From the NCBI GenBank assembly GCA_963854835.1, contig OY978528.1, forward strand, positions 55,528,508-55,592,507: a DNA stretch of 64,000 bases, given 5' to 3'. Positions 1-11,039 of the stretch are shown here, piece by piece; positions within the stretch are counted from its first letter, which is position 1, and each line of letters begins with the position of its first letter. The notes below the pieces were generated by a model. The model was given only the letters and a program-made list of their open reading frames with translations. It did not search any database and was not told the DNA's origin. The position numbers were made by a program, and so were the translations under genes. This DNA is from Megamerina dolium (taxonomy: Eukaryota; Arthropoda; Insecta; Diptera; Megamerinidae).

Positions 1-680
1 TTGCTTTGGGGGCTTGGTGATTTTATAGATATTACCGTGGGTGAGTGGTCAGATGATAGATCATAATTACACTCTGTGGAGATATTTTCCATCTGCAAAC
101 CTTTGGCGACTCCAAAGTCTATGAGATCGGGTATTTTCCTCTTGTCCGTCGGCCAATATGTCGGTTGACCATTTGAAATAACATCGTAGCCGTGGTTAGT
201 GATGATTGAACATAGTCTTCTGCCTTTTGGAGTTATTAATCGGGAGCCCCAGTGAGTGTGTTTGGCGTTGAAATCGCCAGCAACCAAGAATTTGCTACCA
301 AGAGTTGAGAAAAATTCTTTATATTGCTGTTCGGTAATACTGTATCTTGGGGGACAGTATATCGCAGATATTACTAGCTTAGAGATGTATTCTTCCAGAC
401 ATATAGATGTTGCTTGCAAGTAGACGCTACTAAAATCTTCAAGAACATGATGTTTTATTCTGCTTTTTATCAATATAGCAGTTCCTCCGCGTGCCTTACC
501 ATGCGGATGATTTGTGGTGTACAGTTTGTAATATGGTATTTGGTAGCAATTTTTGTCAGTGAAATGGGTCTCAGATATCATCATTATGTCGATTTGGCTG
601 GATTCAAGGAATTGAATTAGCTCCAAACAGTGCTGGCTTAAGCCGTTGGCGTTCCAGTGGCATATCTTGAGACAACTCAT
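1..680 (-). CDS. Jockey ORF2, AP-endonuclease domain (partial, open at window edge)
   Basis: This is the N-terminal 226 codons of the endonuclease/reverse transcriptase polyprotein that nicks genomic DNA and starts target-primed reverse transcription. Reading leftward from the ATG at 680-678 there is no stop before base 1. The APE-type endonuclease signature is visible in order: WNANGL near residues 9-14, SETHF near residue 36 (catalytic Glu), GDFNAKH near residues 135-141 (Asp and Asn) and SDHSPT near residues 210-215 (the Asp-His pair). The reverse transcriptase domain would lie to the left of the window. The start codon overlaps the ORF1 stop as ATGA, so translation probably depends on reinitiation after ORF1. 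The class is certain from the motifs; the jockey clade is inferred from the gag type and spacing. Confidence 0.92.
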   Translation of the reverse strand, partial: MSCLKICHWNANGLSQHCLELIQFLESSQIDIMMISETHFTDKNCYQIPYYKLYTTNHPHGKARGGTAILIKSRIKHHVLEDFSSVYLQATSICLEEYISKLVISAIYCPPRYSITEQQYKEFFSTLGSKFLVAGDFNAKHTHWGSRLITPKGRRLCSIITNHGYDVISNGQPTYWPTDKRKIPDLIDFGVAKGLQMENISTECNYDLSSDHSPTVISIKSPSPQS

Positions 681-2290
681 GGTCTGGATAGCAATGTTTG
701 GAGTAACATCGATTGATTTTTCATCATTTCTTGTATCATTGTTTGCATTGAGTTCATGAATTGGTTCATATTCTGAATCAATGTTTGAAGCAAATGTTCA
801 AGGGTACTTGGCTGTTGGGTGGGCAGTGAGTGTTTCTGCTCATTATTTACATTGCTTTGTTGGTGTGGGTTTTGTTTTAAGACGCTAGCGTATGAATTGG
901 TTTGATTCTTGTTTGGGATTGCAGAGAAGAATTGTGTTGCATCAATATTTTGTCTCTTACTTGAGTTGGCTATCTGAGTTTGCTCAACTGGTTTTAGAGG
1001 TTGATTGCTAGCGGAGAAATTTAGCTTTAGGGTTGTATATACTGGGCAACCTCTATAATTTGCGGTGTGATTACCTCCACAATTGCTGCATTTTTTCATG
1101 CTAGCATCGCCTTTAGATTTTGGGCATATGTTTGATTTATGGAGATCTCCACAAATCACACAAACAGCTGGCAGGGTACAATATGTCTTAGTATGTCCAT
1201 ATTCTTGGCAGTTGCTGCACTGAGGAGGTCCAGTTCTCTTATGGGGTTCTTCGATTGTGATTTTGCGATGCAATAAATATCGAATTTTATATATGGGGTG
1301 TACTTCACCTTTTTTTAGGGGTTTTGTTTCAGGCTGAAGCTCAATACGATATAACGGTTGAGGTATATTGCTCTTGTTGAGAATGTTGAATACTGTTTTG
1401 GCTTGAAACCCTTCTTCCTGGAGGGCAAGTTTGATTTCGTTAATATCAACGTTGGGTTCGACGCCTTTGAGTACAACGATTAAGCCCTTACTACTTTTTA
1501 GCTGATATGTGTAGTAATTCTTTTTTACAGCATCAAATTCCGCTATTACTTTGCGATAATGAGTTTCGCTGTAGATTTGCACTTTTGTTTCCTCAATTTG
1601 GCCTTTGCGAATAGGAACAACATGGAAATTCTTTGGTCCTATAAGACTTGTAATTCTAGAAATCAACTTATCTGAGTTGCGTTCTCTCAAGAAAATGGGT
1701 GGGGGTTTGAAATTTTTCTTGGAGATAATATTTTCGTCACTTTCATCACCTGAAAGCAGAGCGTATCTATTTTCCGAACTAATAGGGACAGTGTTCTGTT
1801 TTTGAATTTTTGTTGAATTCATTTGTTTTGAATTTTGCGGACTTCTCTTTCGCTTTACTACAGTAATGTAGCGATCAATACCAGTTTGAACAGCAACTGG
1901 TTCTTTATTAGTCATCGCACTAGTTGCTTTAACTACTGGGTCATGCACTTCAGTAGAAGTGCCGTTATTTGATTGCTTTGATGTTGTAGCTGTTGGTGTT
2001 ACAGCAGGAGAAGCACATTGTACACTCCACGGTATAGAGGGAGATAGTATATCACGATAGAACAAATTATTTTTTTTGTCTGTATTTATTGTTGTTGCAA
2101 AATTTGATGAATTTTTAATATGTGCAGGCAAAAGATTTGCACTGTTACTTTCACTTGTGCAGTGTGTATCAACTGTTTTATTTGATAATGCACTTATCGG
2201 GGGGGTTTGCGCGGGTGACTGCAAATTATTGTTTACACACACATTAACAGGCGATTGCCGTTGCCGGAGAGGAGAGCGCTGAACACTCAT
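677..2290 (-). CDS. Jockey ORF1, gag-like nucleic-acid-binding protein, 537 aa
   Basis: This is a complete frame. The first ~190 residues are rich in Ser, Thr, Asn and Gln and probably disordered, with a basic patch VVKRKR near residue 144. Residues ~197-345 look like the PRE_C2HC/RRM-like region usual in jockey gag proteins. Three zinc knuckles follow: CSNCQEYGHTKTYC (358-371, C-X2-C-X4-H-X4-C), CVICGDLHKSNIC (377-389, C-X2-C-X3-H-X4-C) and CSNCGGNHTANYRGC (401-415, C-X2-C-X3-H-X6-C). The C terminus (~497-530) is rich in Met, Gln and Leu and may form a coiled coil. In this family the protein binds element RNA and forms the ribonucleoprotein particle. The stop TGA at 679-677 lies inside the ORF2 start. 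There is no frameshift or premature stop, unlike other elements here. Confidence 0.93.
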   Translation of the reverse strand: MSVQRSPLRQRQSPVNVCVNNNLQSPAQTPPISALSNKTVDTHCTSESNSANLLPAHIKNSSNFATTINTDKKNNLFYRDILSPSIPWSVQCASPAVTPTATTSKQSNNGTSTEVHDPVVKATSAMTNKEPVAVQTGIDRYITVVKRKRSPQNSKQMNSTKIQKQNTVPISSENRYALLSGDESDENIISKKNFKPPPIFLRERNSDKLISRITSLIGPKNFHVVPIRKGQIEETKVQIYSETHYRKVIAEFDAVKKNYYTYQLKSSKGLIVVLKGVEPNVDINEIKLALQEEGFQAKTVFNILNKSNIPQPLYRIELQPETKPLKKGEVHPIYKIRYLLHRKITIEEPHKRTGPPQCSNCQEYGHTKTYCTLPAVCVICGDLHKSNICPKSKGDASMKKCSNCGGNHTANYRGCPVYTTLKLNFSASNQPLKPVEQTQIANSSKRQNIDATQFFSAIPNKNQTNSYASVLKQNPHQQSNVNNEQKHSLPTQQPSTLEHLLQTLIQNMNQFMNSMQTMIQEMMKNQSMLLQTLLSRP

Positions 2291-2455
2291 ACTGTAAACA
2301 AAATGTTTGCAAATTATATTATTTTATTTGTTTTTTTTTTTTTTTTTTTTTTTTTTTCTAAAAATCAAAATAAAGACGTCCACTCTTATTGGTGACTTTC
2401 GCGAAACTCATTAATTAAACGTTAAAATTATCATATAAAAAAAAAAATTAAAAAA

Positions 2456-2500
2456 AATAAATATGTGGCACTTAAAACCCCGAAGGGCTCATTGGACTCA
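2456..2500 (-). mobile_element. SINE 3'-tail fragment
   Basis: A short match to the 3' end of the tRNA-derived SINE family of this window: A/T-rich tail, a GTGGCACTTA block, then the CCCCGAAGGGCT arm of the TTCG hairpin. The body and tRNA head are missing. The copy reads leftward, just beyond the jockey 5' end. Confidence 0.6.
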
Positions 2501-3308
2501 TTTATTATCGAAAAATTATCATATCTAGTCGGAGATATTGAAAAAAAAATATTGAGTATTTTGGTAGTAGACTAACATCCACCAAACAAATAATTTAATA
2601 CAAGATTAATTTGACTAATGGGATCTTAGGTGGAATTTTGTGGCTAAATGAGTGGAATAGAACATTTAGTATTATCTATGGTTTGGTTAATAAAAGCACT
2701 CATTGGTTCAGTGGTATCACTAAATATAAAGCTGGATCCAGGTGTAACGATTTTAAAGCTACGCAGTTACCTAACTACTTACTTGCAATTATTAGGCCAT
2801 AAGTGGGCCGAACATTAAAGACATATACTCGCATAAAAACATTTATAAATTAAACTCATTTTGAACAATTTTCCTTTATACTTAATTAAAAGCAATATTA
2901 TTATACACATGCAGTGTATACATATATGCATATATATTTGTAAATATTATGACAAATGAATAAAGTAGTACAAATATTGTATACATACGATATATACATG
3001 CGACAAAATAAAAAGGCGGACATCTACATTTGAACATCTGTTTGATTATATTTTTTTCAAAGAAAGGGAGACATTTTAGTAGGAATACATATGTACTTAG
3101 TTACATTTCTCCACAACGCAGTTATATATATTTTCCTTCCAAAAATAATCGCCATGCGAAATGTGTCAAGGAAGAGTATTCATACAGCAAAAGCAAAAAA
3201 AATTTAAAACAAGAATTGTGGTAGTCTTTCAAAACTTTTCCAATTTAATACAAAAGTGACAGCAATGAGTTTATATATAGAAATAAGTGGTGTTATATGC
3301 GTTATACA
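2501..3308. other. AT-rich intronic DNA, no gene seen
   Basis: No coding-like frame, repeat family or RNA gene is recognised here. The open frames are short and of A/T-driven composition. Confidence 0.6.
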
Positions 3309-3447
<139 letters not shown>

Positions 3448-4491
3448 TGACTTACTGTGAATGAGAGTTTTTGAAAATAACATTTGTGAGTGTTATGTAT
3501 GTATGTATGTATGAAAACTCCCATCGTCATCGTCGTTTCTGTCATCTTCATATGACACTCGATGCGATGATGTACGTGTGCGTATATTGTTGGCTGGCTG
3601 GCTGGTTGCTTGTCTGACTGCTGGGTTGACTGGTTGGCTGTTGTTTCGACAGCTTATACAATAGTTGAGATTAAATGTTTGCACTGGACATATATGATTA
3701 CACATGTTCATATATACTATATATATGTATGTGTATTTGTGCAACATATGGTAGCAACATGAATGGCAACTTGTATAGAATTGGGATATGCAGACAATTT
3801 TATATTTTAGTTTCTACGAATTGTACTTAAATGTTTGTTGTAAGTGTCACAACTATTATTTTATTGAAAAATAGTGAATGAGAAGTTCCTTAAATTGACC
3901 TTCGGTGCGCTCTTGGGTGTGAGTGTGTAACATTTGAGTGGAATTTTTGACATTTTGAAGTTTTCTTTTTATGAGTATCTACAATTTCTCGATATCTATA
4001 CATTTTTGTGATATTAAAATTGATTTATTTTTGAGTATAGATGTTTAAAGCTTTAATTTCATATTAAATTCTTTAGAGTAGTATTCTGAGAAATATTTAA
4101 ATATATTGCATTGCAATATTTTAGTATATTATAATGACTGCAGTGATTTTAATGGTCTCATGTAAATGTAATCGTACTTCTGGCCACATAATATACACTG
4201 ACTTTGGCAATACGTTTAATTTGTCTAATTATACTATGCTTTTTAGCCAACGTACCTTTATTATTTAAAGTTTCAAAGTTTGTAATTCTAAAAATAGCAT
4301 AAAATAATATGTTATTATTAATTTTCAACTGATCTATAAGTTTACATGAACTACTAATTAAGAGCAGCGGCAACCGACCACACAGTGTAAAGTAATTTGA
4401 AACTTGATACATTACGATGATGTTGATGATGATGATGATTATGATGAGTTAAACTTATCGTAAATATAACTATTTTCCAATATTTATTTAC
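3448..4491. other. Intron 3' of the DIP-like exon
   Basis: It begins on the minus strand at the GT donor (4491-4490). It holds a short TATG repeat at 3495-3513 and a degenerate GGCT/GGTT tract at about 3588-3640. The expected continuation of the Ig domain is not found in any frame here, so the next exon lies left of the window. Confidence 0.6.
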
Positions 4492-4598
4492 CTTATAGCC
4501 GCCTAAATGTTCCACAACACATGGCAGATTGGCATCACGACCCACTGCAACTGTTACATTTGGTATGGGTTGAGCAAAGCGTGGTTCATCCATCATAA
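4492..4598 (-). CDS. Internal exon of a DIP/lachesin-like Ig-superfamily neuronal receptor gene
   Basis: This is the start of the first Ig domain of a Dpr-interacting-protein family receptor; these cell-surface proteins bind Dpr partners during synapse targeting. The exon has 2 bases plus 35 codons. It contains DEPRFAQPIPNVTVAVGRDA, then the first Ig cysteine in LPCVV, and ends at GGYK. In fly DIP proteins the next residues are VAW with the conserved Trp, which is where this exon stops. The minus-strand acceptor is a long pyrimidine tract ending TTGCAG (AG at 4600-4599) and the donor is AAG|GTAAAT (GT at 4491-4490). The exon enters after one codon base and leaves at a codon boundary. From memory of the family, DIP-delta is the closest match, but 35 residues cannot settle the paralogue. 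No other exon of the gene is identified in the window. Confidence 0.85.
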
Positions 4599-6010
4599 CT
4601 GCAAGTACAAGTAAAATAGAGCAAAGATAAGTTTATTTAGAATATAGCAAAAGCCCACTGTTATATAAAGAGCGGAGAAAACTTTGTCTCTAGATATTAA
4701 ATAAATTTATTAGAAGAACATAACATGCAACATATTTCGCCTTTCAACTTTAATGTTGAATTTTTTTCTCTTTGGACGGCTATGCAAAATATGTTACATA
4801 CGTACGAGTACTTGAATGTATGGGTCATTTGTGTTACGCATCCAACATAGAATTCAGTTGGGAGACACAATGTGCAACTAACAACGAAAAGACACACTAA
4901 ACTAATGCATTGCAACCAATTAAGTAAACTTAAGCAAGTAAAACTTAATTAATTACAAGAAAGAGGGCGAGACTGCCACAAAGCCCAGCTGTGGACTTAA
5001 ATATACTCAGGTAGGTAGGTACACATAGCAGCACTTGCTGAAACGAAAAACGTTGTATTCTGATGACGACCATGCTGGATGATGCACCGTGTTATATATT
5101 GTGCATATATGTGTGTGACTTATGCTACATTGTAGTGCTGCATACAAACCAATGGCATCTATGTGGGTGTACCGCTGTGTATGCAGACATGAAAGCAAAG
5201 AAACTGAGATCTCTGTGTATGTGTGCATGCAGCATACTCGTATGTTTGTGTATAATGCACTGTATCAAATTTAATTAAAATGCGAAACTTTTAAGACGTT
5301 TCACTCTATCGCTTTCAAATATGTAGGGTACCGATATAAAAGCGCGGTCAAAACAAAATGATGCCATTAGCGAAACTAAGTCCTCAACGTTCCTTCATAT
5401 TGGCAAAGTTTTGTGATATTTGCAATCAAATATGCGTGCTTGAATGAATGGGCTCTTTGATGGTTGAGATTCGAAAATATATATGCACCTACCTGTATAG
5501 CAAAGGACATTGAAGAATAAGGTTGTCATTTAATCAATGAATGAACGAATGATATTGGATTTTGGATGAAGAGCATGACTAAACACATATACATAGTAGT
5601 ATTTGGTGCATTTTCACTTCACTAGAAAAGTGCTCAAAGGCTTATGCATAAAAGTTGGATGGTGTTCGTTTGAAAGCGCGTGATATGAAGCATGTTTATG
5701 ACAGTCTAGTCTAGAGGTTAAATTCACTACCTATGTTTGAATTATTAGTTAACTAAAGAGCTGAAAAATCACTAAATATAATTTAAATATGACAGCACAT
5801 TGAAATTTGTGGATTGCGAGAGTGTGTAGTGAAAACCTTTGTATGTGTGTCTGTTGATCTCTCACTGCACTTTGTATTATCACAACCATTGCTGCCTTAT
5901 AACTGCCCTAATTATTTAGCGATAGAGCTGAAAAAACGGTATTCAAGATTTTTGCGGCTCAACAATAAACGTGGTTGAGAATGGAGAAAATCAGATAAAA
6001 ATCTCACCTA
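4599..6010. other. Intron 5' of the DIP-like exon
   Basis: It starts with the acceptor and its pyrimidine tract (about 4599-4640 on the minus strand). The rest has only small AT-rich frames, and no exon with good splice sites and Ig or signal-peptide content was seen. Confidence 0.55.
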
Positions 6011-6250
6011 TATTCCATAGTTCAGTGACTAAGACGGTGGCCTTCTGATCTGTAGGTTGTGGGTTTAATCCACGACAGAAGCAATCCAAAGCAAGCAATT
6101 GGCAATTTTTATGGCAGTAGCAATTTACTATGAAAAAGCTTCTGAAAGAGCTCTGTGACAAAGTGATCTCACAAGGGTTCTAACGTTCGCAACCGTCTAA
6201 TATATAAGTAGGTCCCTCCTAATACTGGCCAAAATTTACGACGGAAAACA
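6011..6250 (+). mobile_element. tRNA-derived SINE, diverged copy
   Basis: The tRNA-like head is recognisable: an A-box-like segment around TAGTTCAGTGAC, the shared CTTCTGATCTGTAGGT block, and a decayed B box (GGTTTAATCC). The body follows with AAGCAATTGGCAAT, AAAGCTTCTGAAAGAGCTCTG and the AATATATAAGTAGGTCCC block. The hairpin and tail are lost, and the divergence suggests an old insertion. Confidence 0.8.
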
Positions 6251-6319
6251 ATACAAAAATATGTACTGTTTTATACTGTACACAGAAAAATTGAATAGAA
6301 CAATATATATAACAACAGC

Positions 6320-6690
6320 AAATATAAAGATATTACGTTGAAACTTGGCACATATGATTATCTTTACCAGGTTATATTTAAAATTGTGCTAAATCATATA
6401 AAATCCAACTCTGTCTTTCATAAAAAAATATATTTCCGTTTGTATATATTTACGTCTTGCTTATGAAATTATAAAGCTATCATGATGAAATTCGGTAGAT
6501 ACGACTATGTTTGATAGTGTATGAAAAACTTAAAAAAAAAATTGATGGCATAGGATTAAAATCACGCCTACCTCTTCTACAAACATTTGTTCTCTATCAT
6601 ACTTTGTGCACGAACGTCTAAAGCGAAATATTAGGAAACGGACATTGTCGGATGAAATATATCTCATACAAAAGTGCGTTCTCGACTTTT
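6320..6690. repeat. Degenerate repeat related to the 51.4-52.0 kb tandem array
   Basis: It contains blocks such as 'aaatcacgcctacctcttctac' style text around 6555-6580 and 'gatgaaatatatctcataca' around 6652-6671. These resemble the recurring 'cgtctacctatcat' units at 51.4-52.0 kb. No coding capacity is seen and the relationship is approximate. Confidence 0.35.
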
Positions 6691-6699
6691 AGGTTTGGT

Positions 6700-6778
6700 T
6701 AGGTTATGCGGCTGCTCTCTCTCTCTCTCTCTCTCTGAAAAGACTTACTTAGGCCAGAAATGCCCATTGTGATACCAC
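6700..6778 (-). repeat. Repeat-end fragment with (CT)n tract
   Basis: A GGTTTGGTTAGGTTATGCGG block leads into a (CT)n run at about 6714-6736 and then 'cttacttaggccagaaatgcc' and 'gtgataccactg'. GGTTAGGTTA ends are common on dispersed fly repeats. Related text occurs at 10590-10650 and 42270-42300. It abuts the SINE copy to its right. Confidence 0.4.
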
Positions 6779-7000
6779 TGAGCTTTTCTTCCAATGCTGT
6801 TGTGCGTGTGAAATTTGAATAGCATTAGAAGGGACCTACTTATATTAGCCGGTTCCGAACGACAGAACACTTGTGACATCACTTTAACTTAGTTTTGTTA
6901 AAGAGCTCTTTAAGAAGTATTTTTCGCAAATTGTTACTGCCGGTACCGTTCGAAAGAAAAATATTTTCAACATCAAATTTTATTATGCTTCAGCCGGCAT
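6779..7000 (-). mobile_element. tRNA-derived SINE, copy with most of the tRNA head deleted
   Basis: It reads leftward. The body blocks are clear (TAGAAGGGACCTACTTATAT, GCCGGTTCCGAACGACAGAA, TTGTTACTGCCGG, CCGTTCGAAAGAAAAAT). In the head, CAGCCGG is followed almost directly by CACCCAC, so the A and B boxes are deleted. This copy could not be transcribed from its own promoter. Confidence 0.8.
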
Positions 7001-9169
7001 AACACCCACTGTTCTCGACTGTACTTTGCTCACGAATATCCAAAGCTATGTGACGAAAACATCGACAGGTGCGATTATTTTTATCGACATGCAAGTATAT
7101 TTGAAAATGGGTCTTGTAGGATGAAAATGACAACACCTGCTTCTAGTACAAAAACAATATTTTTCGAAAGTATGGCTGTCATTTTGTAATACCCTTCCTA
7201 CAAGCTGAATACAGAATCTTCAGTATTACCGAATTTGAGCTTTCCAATTTTCTTTTTTATCTTGAACTAAGCGAAAAAAGTTGTTCAAATTAACTACACT
7301 TTGGTCAAAACGAATCCACATTTCAAACTATCCCATGCAGATGCAGAGAAAGAATATCTGTATAAAGTAAAATTATAAATTTCAGAATTTATGTACAAAT
7401 TTCATAATCATTCATACCGTTGAGTACACTCTTAAGAATGCTTAAGTTAATGATTTCATTTATTAATTGTAAATTATGACCGCATTAAATTGACGCATAA
7501 CATTATAGTTCGGTTGATTTGTTAGTTAGCCGCTTGGTTGGTTTGTTGGTTGTCTGGCTAGTTGATGAAAAACTTTTCTAAGAAAATTCTATTCCCATCG
7601 CGATGGCATTATTTTGCCCAGTACGTATATTTTATTAACACTTTTTGCATAATACATACATAATAATAACAACAACACTAACTATACCTCTCAAACAAAC
7701 AGGTATACACACACAGCCTCACATATATTCTTTCCAACATCTCACCATCTTACGCGCTCGCTAACTAAATATAAATAATACCAGCTAGATGTACGTACAA
7801 GCACTATTAAATCAAGGCCAACGGATGGAGTAATACCAATGGAGCGAAGAAAGAAACTACGAAACGTCTATGCACATGTACGAGTACAAATACCTGAAGG
7901 CTAAAAGTTACACGAAAAACACCATCGTCACCACCATCATCATCAAATACTATAAACACTAGCACTGTACATTCATTACTATTATCATTATCATCAGTGT
8001 ATTCACGACCATTATCATTATTATATTATATAACACCACCGACCACCACCACCACCGATATCAACACAACCACCGTGATCATAAACACTATTATGGCAAG
8101 GCTAACAAGAAATTACGTAAACAACTTTTTATCAACGCTCAACAGGCCTGTTAACTCTTCTTCTTCTTCTTCTTTTATTTCTTCTTCTACTTCTTTGTCG
8201 TTGTCTGCCACAGCTTCTCAACCTACGTTTGCTGCTTTGTATACCATTATTACTGCTACTGGTTCTTCTTACTCGACTTGCTTCAACTCTCATTTATAGC
8301 CTGAGGTAATGGCGTCTTGTATACGAGTATATGTACGTAAGTACCTACATTTGTATGTTGATGATGGTTGATGGGTGAGAATATGCCAAGTATGCATTTT
8401 GTTTCGCATTAATTCCAACAGCATGGTGGAAACCAAACTCGTAATGAAAACAGCCTGGCATATAGTAGTTTTGAATATCATGAGGAAAATGAATCAAGAG
8501 TAAGAGATATAATTACACCCACAGCAGCAACAGTTACAACAAAATATCAAATAAACAATGAAAACACCTGCAGCACCATTACGTCATTATGTACAATAAC
8601 ACGTTATCTACAGCCTTACACTCACACAAACCGAGACTTACTTCAAGGCTTTTAATATTTATGCATTTGGAGGTGGCATAAAGGAGTGTTAAAAAGTAGC
8701 AATGCTTTGGCACACCTTTATATGAAAATATTGTATTGCAAGTGCAACACTGTATGTTGTTCTTTTTGTTCGTTGCTTTTTTGTTTATTCTTTGCAGATT
8801 TTCATTGGTCTTTGTTGTTTATTGCCCTCACTCACTAGTTATGTCTCTAATTAAATTATAGCTTGAAATTCCATTTTCTGACAGTAAGTCAAAAGAAAGG
8901 AAACAAGAAAATAAAAGGAACAAGGTAAAAAGAAGATGATAATAACAAAGAGAAACAAAATCAATGAATATAATATAACAAAATGAATTCATTGAAAATT
9001 AACAACAAAAACATTTTGATGAGTTTTGCTATACGATTTATATTTTTTCATTTTTATTTCGTCTTAGTTTGAATTCTATCTCTCTCCTTCTTCCTCTCTG
9101 TCACTGATTACGACCATAGCACATTTAAGAAGAAAATTTATATACCTTTATTTATTTATACGATATATC
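7001..9169. other. Intronic DNA with simple repeats, no gene seen
   Basis: It contains a GGTT-rich tract at about 7510-7565, ATC/ACC-rich runs at about 7920-7945 and 8038-8058, and a (TTC)n-like stretch at about 8157-8190. The 100-residue open frame over the last two is Ser/Thr-rich only because of these repeats. No exon or transposon coding is recognised. Confidence 0.5.
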
Positions 9170-9500
9170 GCTGCCGTAACTCAGTGGTTAGTGTGTTGGT
9201 CTTCTGATCTGTAGGTCGTGGGTTCAATCCCCGGCTGAAGCATAACAAATTTGATATCGAAAAGATTTTTCTTTCAAACGGTACCCACCTGTCGGCAAGC
9301 TATTGGCAAATCTTCCGGAAGTAACCATTTGCAATGGAAAAACTTCTAAAAGAACTCTGTGACAAAGCTAAGAAAAAGTGATGTCACAAAAGCTCTGCAT
9401 ATCGGAACCGGCTAAAATAAGTAGGTCTCTTCCCATACTTCTAACGCTCGGCCAAAAAGCCCTTCGGGGCTTATAAGTAGCACATATTAATTTTTTTTAT
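9170..9500 (+). mobile_element. tRNA-derived SINE, near full length
   Basis: The best-preserved forward copy. The pol III promoter is visible as an A box TAACTCAGTGG (9177-9187) and a B box GGTTCAATCC (9221-9230). The body follows, with TACCCACCTGTCGGCAAGC and AAAGAACTCTGTGACAAAGC style text. A 6-bp hairpin AAGCCC-TTCG-GGGCTT (9457-9472) and an A/T-rich tail end it. SINEs carry no protein and move using a partner LINE. The partner is not identified; the RTE-like elements here have different (TAAG)n tails. Confidence 0.92.
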
Positions 9501-9666
9501 AATTAAACTAATAACTGGAAAAATAATGAAAAACTTTGTGTGCAAAAGACTGGCAGAAATTTATTGAATGTAAGCAAATTTCAATTTCTCATAATTTTCC
9601 GAAAATTACAGGGTCTTTGGGTTTTTGACTAAGACTTCGCCTTTTAAAACCTTCTTGTTTCTACTA

Positions 9667-9718
9667 TTTACTTACTTATGTGGCCATTACAACTGAAAAT
9701 CGATTTAGACTAAATCTA
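9667..9718 (-). mobile_element. 3'-terminal scrap of the RTE-like element
   Basis: About 50 bases matching the last bases of the RTE-like copies at 15.9-16.1 kb and 30.3 kb: (TTAC)n on the plus strand, then TTATGTGGCCATTACAACTG and AAATCGATTTAG. It is an extreme 5' truncation, as expected from early abortion of reverse transcription. Confidence 0.75.
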
Positions 9719-11039
9719 CTCTTGTTTCCACTCATACTCATTCAGGATGACTTTGTAGTTTGAACGCAACAAGAAAGCTAAAAAAATATTTGCTAGAGGA
9801 ATTTCGCTAACTAATCACAACTTGCTTTTCAAATATTTGTTGGTAACATTTTTGATATCTTTTCGATTTTGGAAGACGGCATTTTCAATCATTTTAGACC
9901 ATTGCATTTGAATTGAAAAACTGTGTTGATTTTATATAGCTTTCTAGTCTAGAAGCTATCTTAAGGAATCAGGAATTTTTTAGGATCGATTCGATATTCG
10001 AGTATTTTTACTATATTAACTATCATGTGATCATTGTCACAAATTCACACATGTATACTACTCTTATGAGTCGCTTCATGAGAGAAAATGGTGGAGTTTG
10101 GTTTCCTGCAAATTCATAAGACAACTTGCTATATATTAAGCAGTAGTACTCAAATAATTTAAAAATCAATACACTATGCATCATACCTAAAGATTGAGGT
10201 AAATGTAGGCAATATTCGATTTAGGTTTATCGCTAAGCGCTATTATAGGGTCTTAATTGATTATGGATCTTCTTGATCATCAGTAAAAGTATATAAAAAA
10301 TTGTATTAGTAAAAAAAAAAACTAACAAATAAATACAAATAAATAAATAGATTAACCGTTGTAGGAGCAGTCACTAACTCACAGGCACCCATATTATTAA
10401 GATTGGTTTAGATCGTCTGGAAAATTATTTTTGCAGGAGTTGTAAAATTGAAGATTAACCGTAGACCGTCACGTGTTTGATATGGAATTGCCCTGCACTT
10501 TGTATTAAAAGGAAAAAATTTCTGGAATATTATTACTTAAATACATGGGAATCACTCTCAGAAATTCCAGCAACGGACCTCTTTTGGCTTTGGTGAGCTC
10601 TCCCATCGAGAGGGCTGCCACACTAATCTAACCTAACCTGAATATTCTGACATTCCACAAATACCAAAAGTTAAAAAATAGCGCACTAGTAGAGGTTGTA
10701 CGTCTGGTCGAAGACAACACAAAACCACATTTATGAAATTATCAATATCATAACACTTTTGTTTGACCATTTATGAACCATCATTTTCGGGACTTTTGCC
10801 TCATTTAACAATCAGTAACTCAGTAATTCATCAAACGGTTGTTTTTTTTTTAATTGCGTTGTGATTAAATACTGAAAACATGGCAAGTAATGAAAAAATA
10901 ATACTCTTGGCTAATGCACAAGAATATTAATATTTTAGCCACTCTCCTTGATTCCCTATAACTCGGGTATGCTTTAGCTCAAATTTTTCGCTTAGTCTGA
11001 TTGATAAGTATGCCATAGACAATTTTTTTCACATTTCTA
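9719..11039. other. Intronic DNA, with a repeat-end fragment near 10.6 kb
   Basis: Mostly AT-rich with no gene. Around 10570-10650 a more GC-rich block, 'gagctctcccatcgagagg' followed by 'ctaatctaacctaacct', resembles the end of a dispersed repeat. A related 'gttctcccatctcgggagatgg' occurs near 19850-19873. Confidence 0.45.

Larger units (their letters stand above)
1..2357 (-). mobile_element. Jockey-clade non-LTR retrotransposon, 5' part, cut by the window edge
   Basis: The element reads leftward. Its gag-like ORF1 is at 677-2290 and its ORF2 begins at 680 and is still open at base 1. Upstream of ORF1 are about 40 bases and then a run of 27 T on the plus strand (2331-2357), which is an A run on the element strand. 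The exact 5' end is not clear. I see no target-site duplication, because the 3' end lies outside the window. Intact frames in both parts, while almost every other transposon here is broken, suggest a recent insertion. It lies in the same orientation as the DIP gene, in the intron after the exon at 4492-4598. Confidence 0.9.

Noticed and set aside
4354..4491. Extension of the DIP-like frame past GGYK (continuing VNKYWKIVIF)
   Set aside because: It runs through the GTAAAT donor into intron. Known family members continue with VAW, and the extension loses Ig character.
7997..8299. 100-codon Ser/Thr-rich frame
   Set aside because: Built from ACC, TTC and related trinucleotide repeats, with no exon signals.
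9170..9240. tRNA gene (A box, B box and tRNA-like stem text)
   Set aside because: The same head is repeated at many sites with an attached SINE body and has an enlarged anticodon loop, so these are SINE heads and not tRNA genes.
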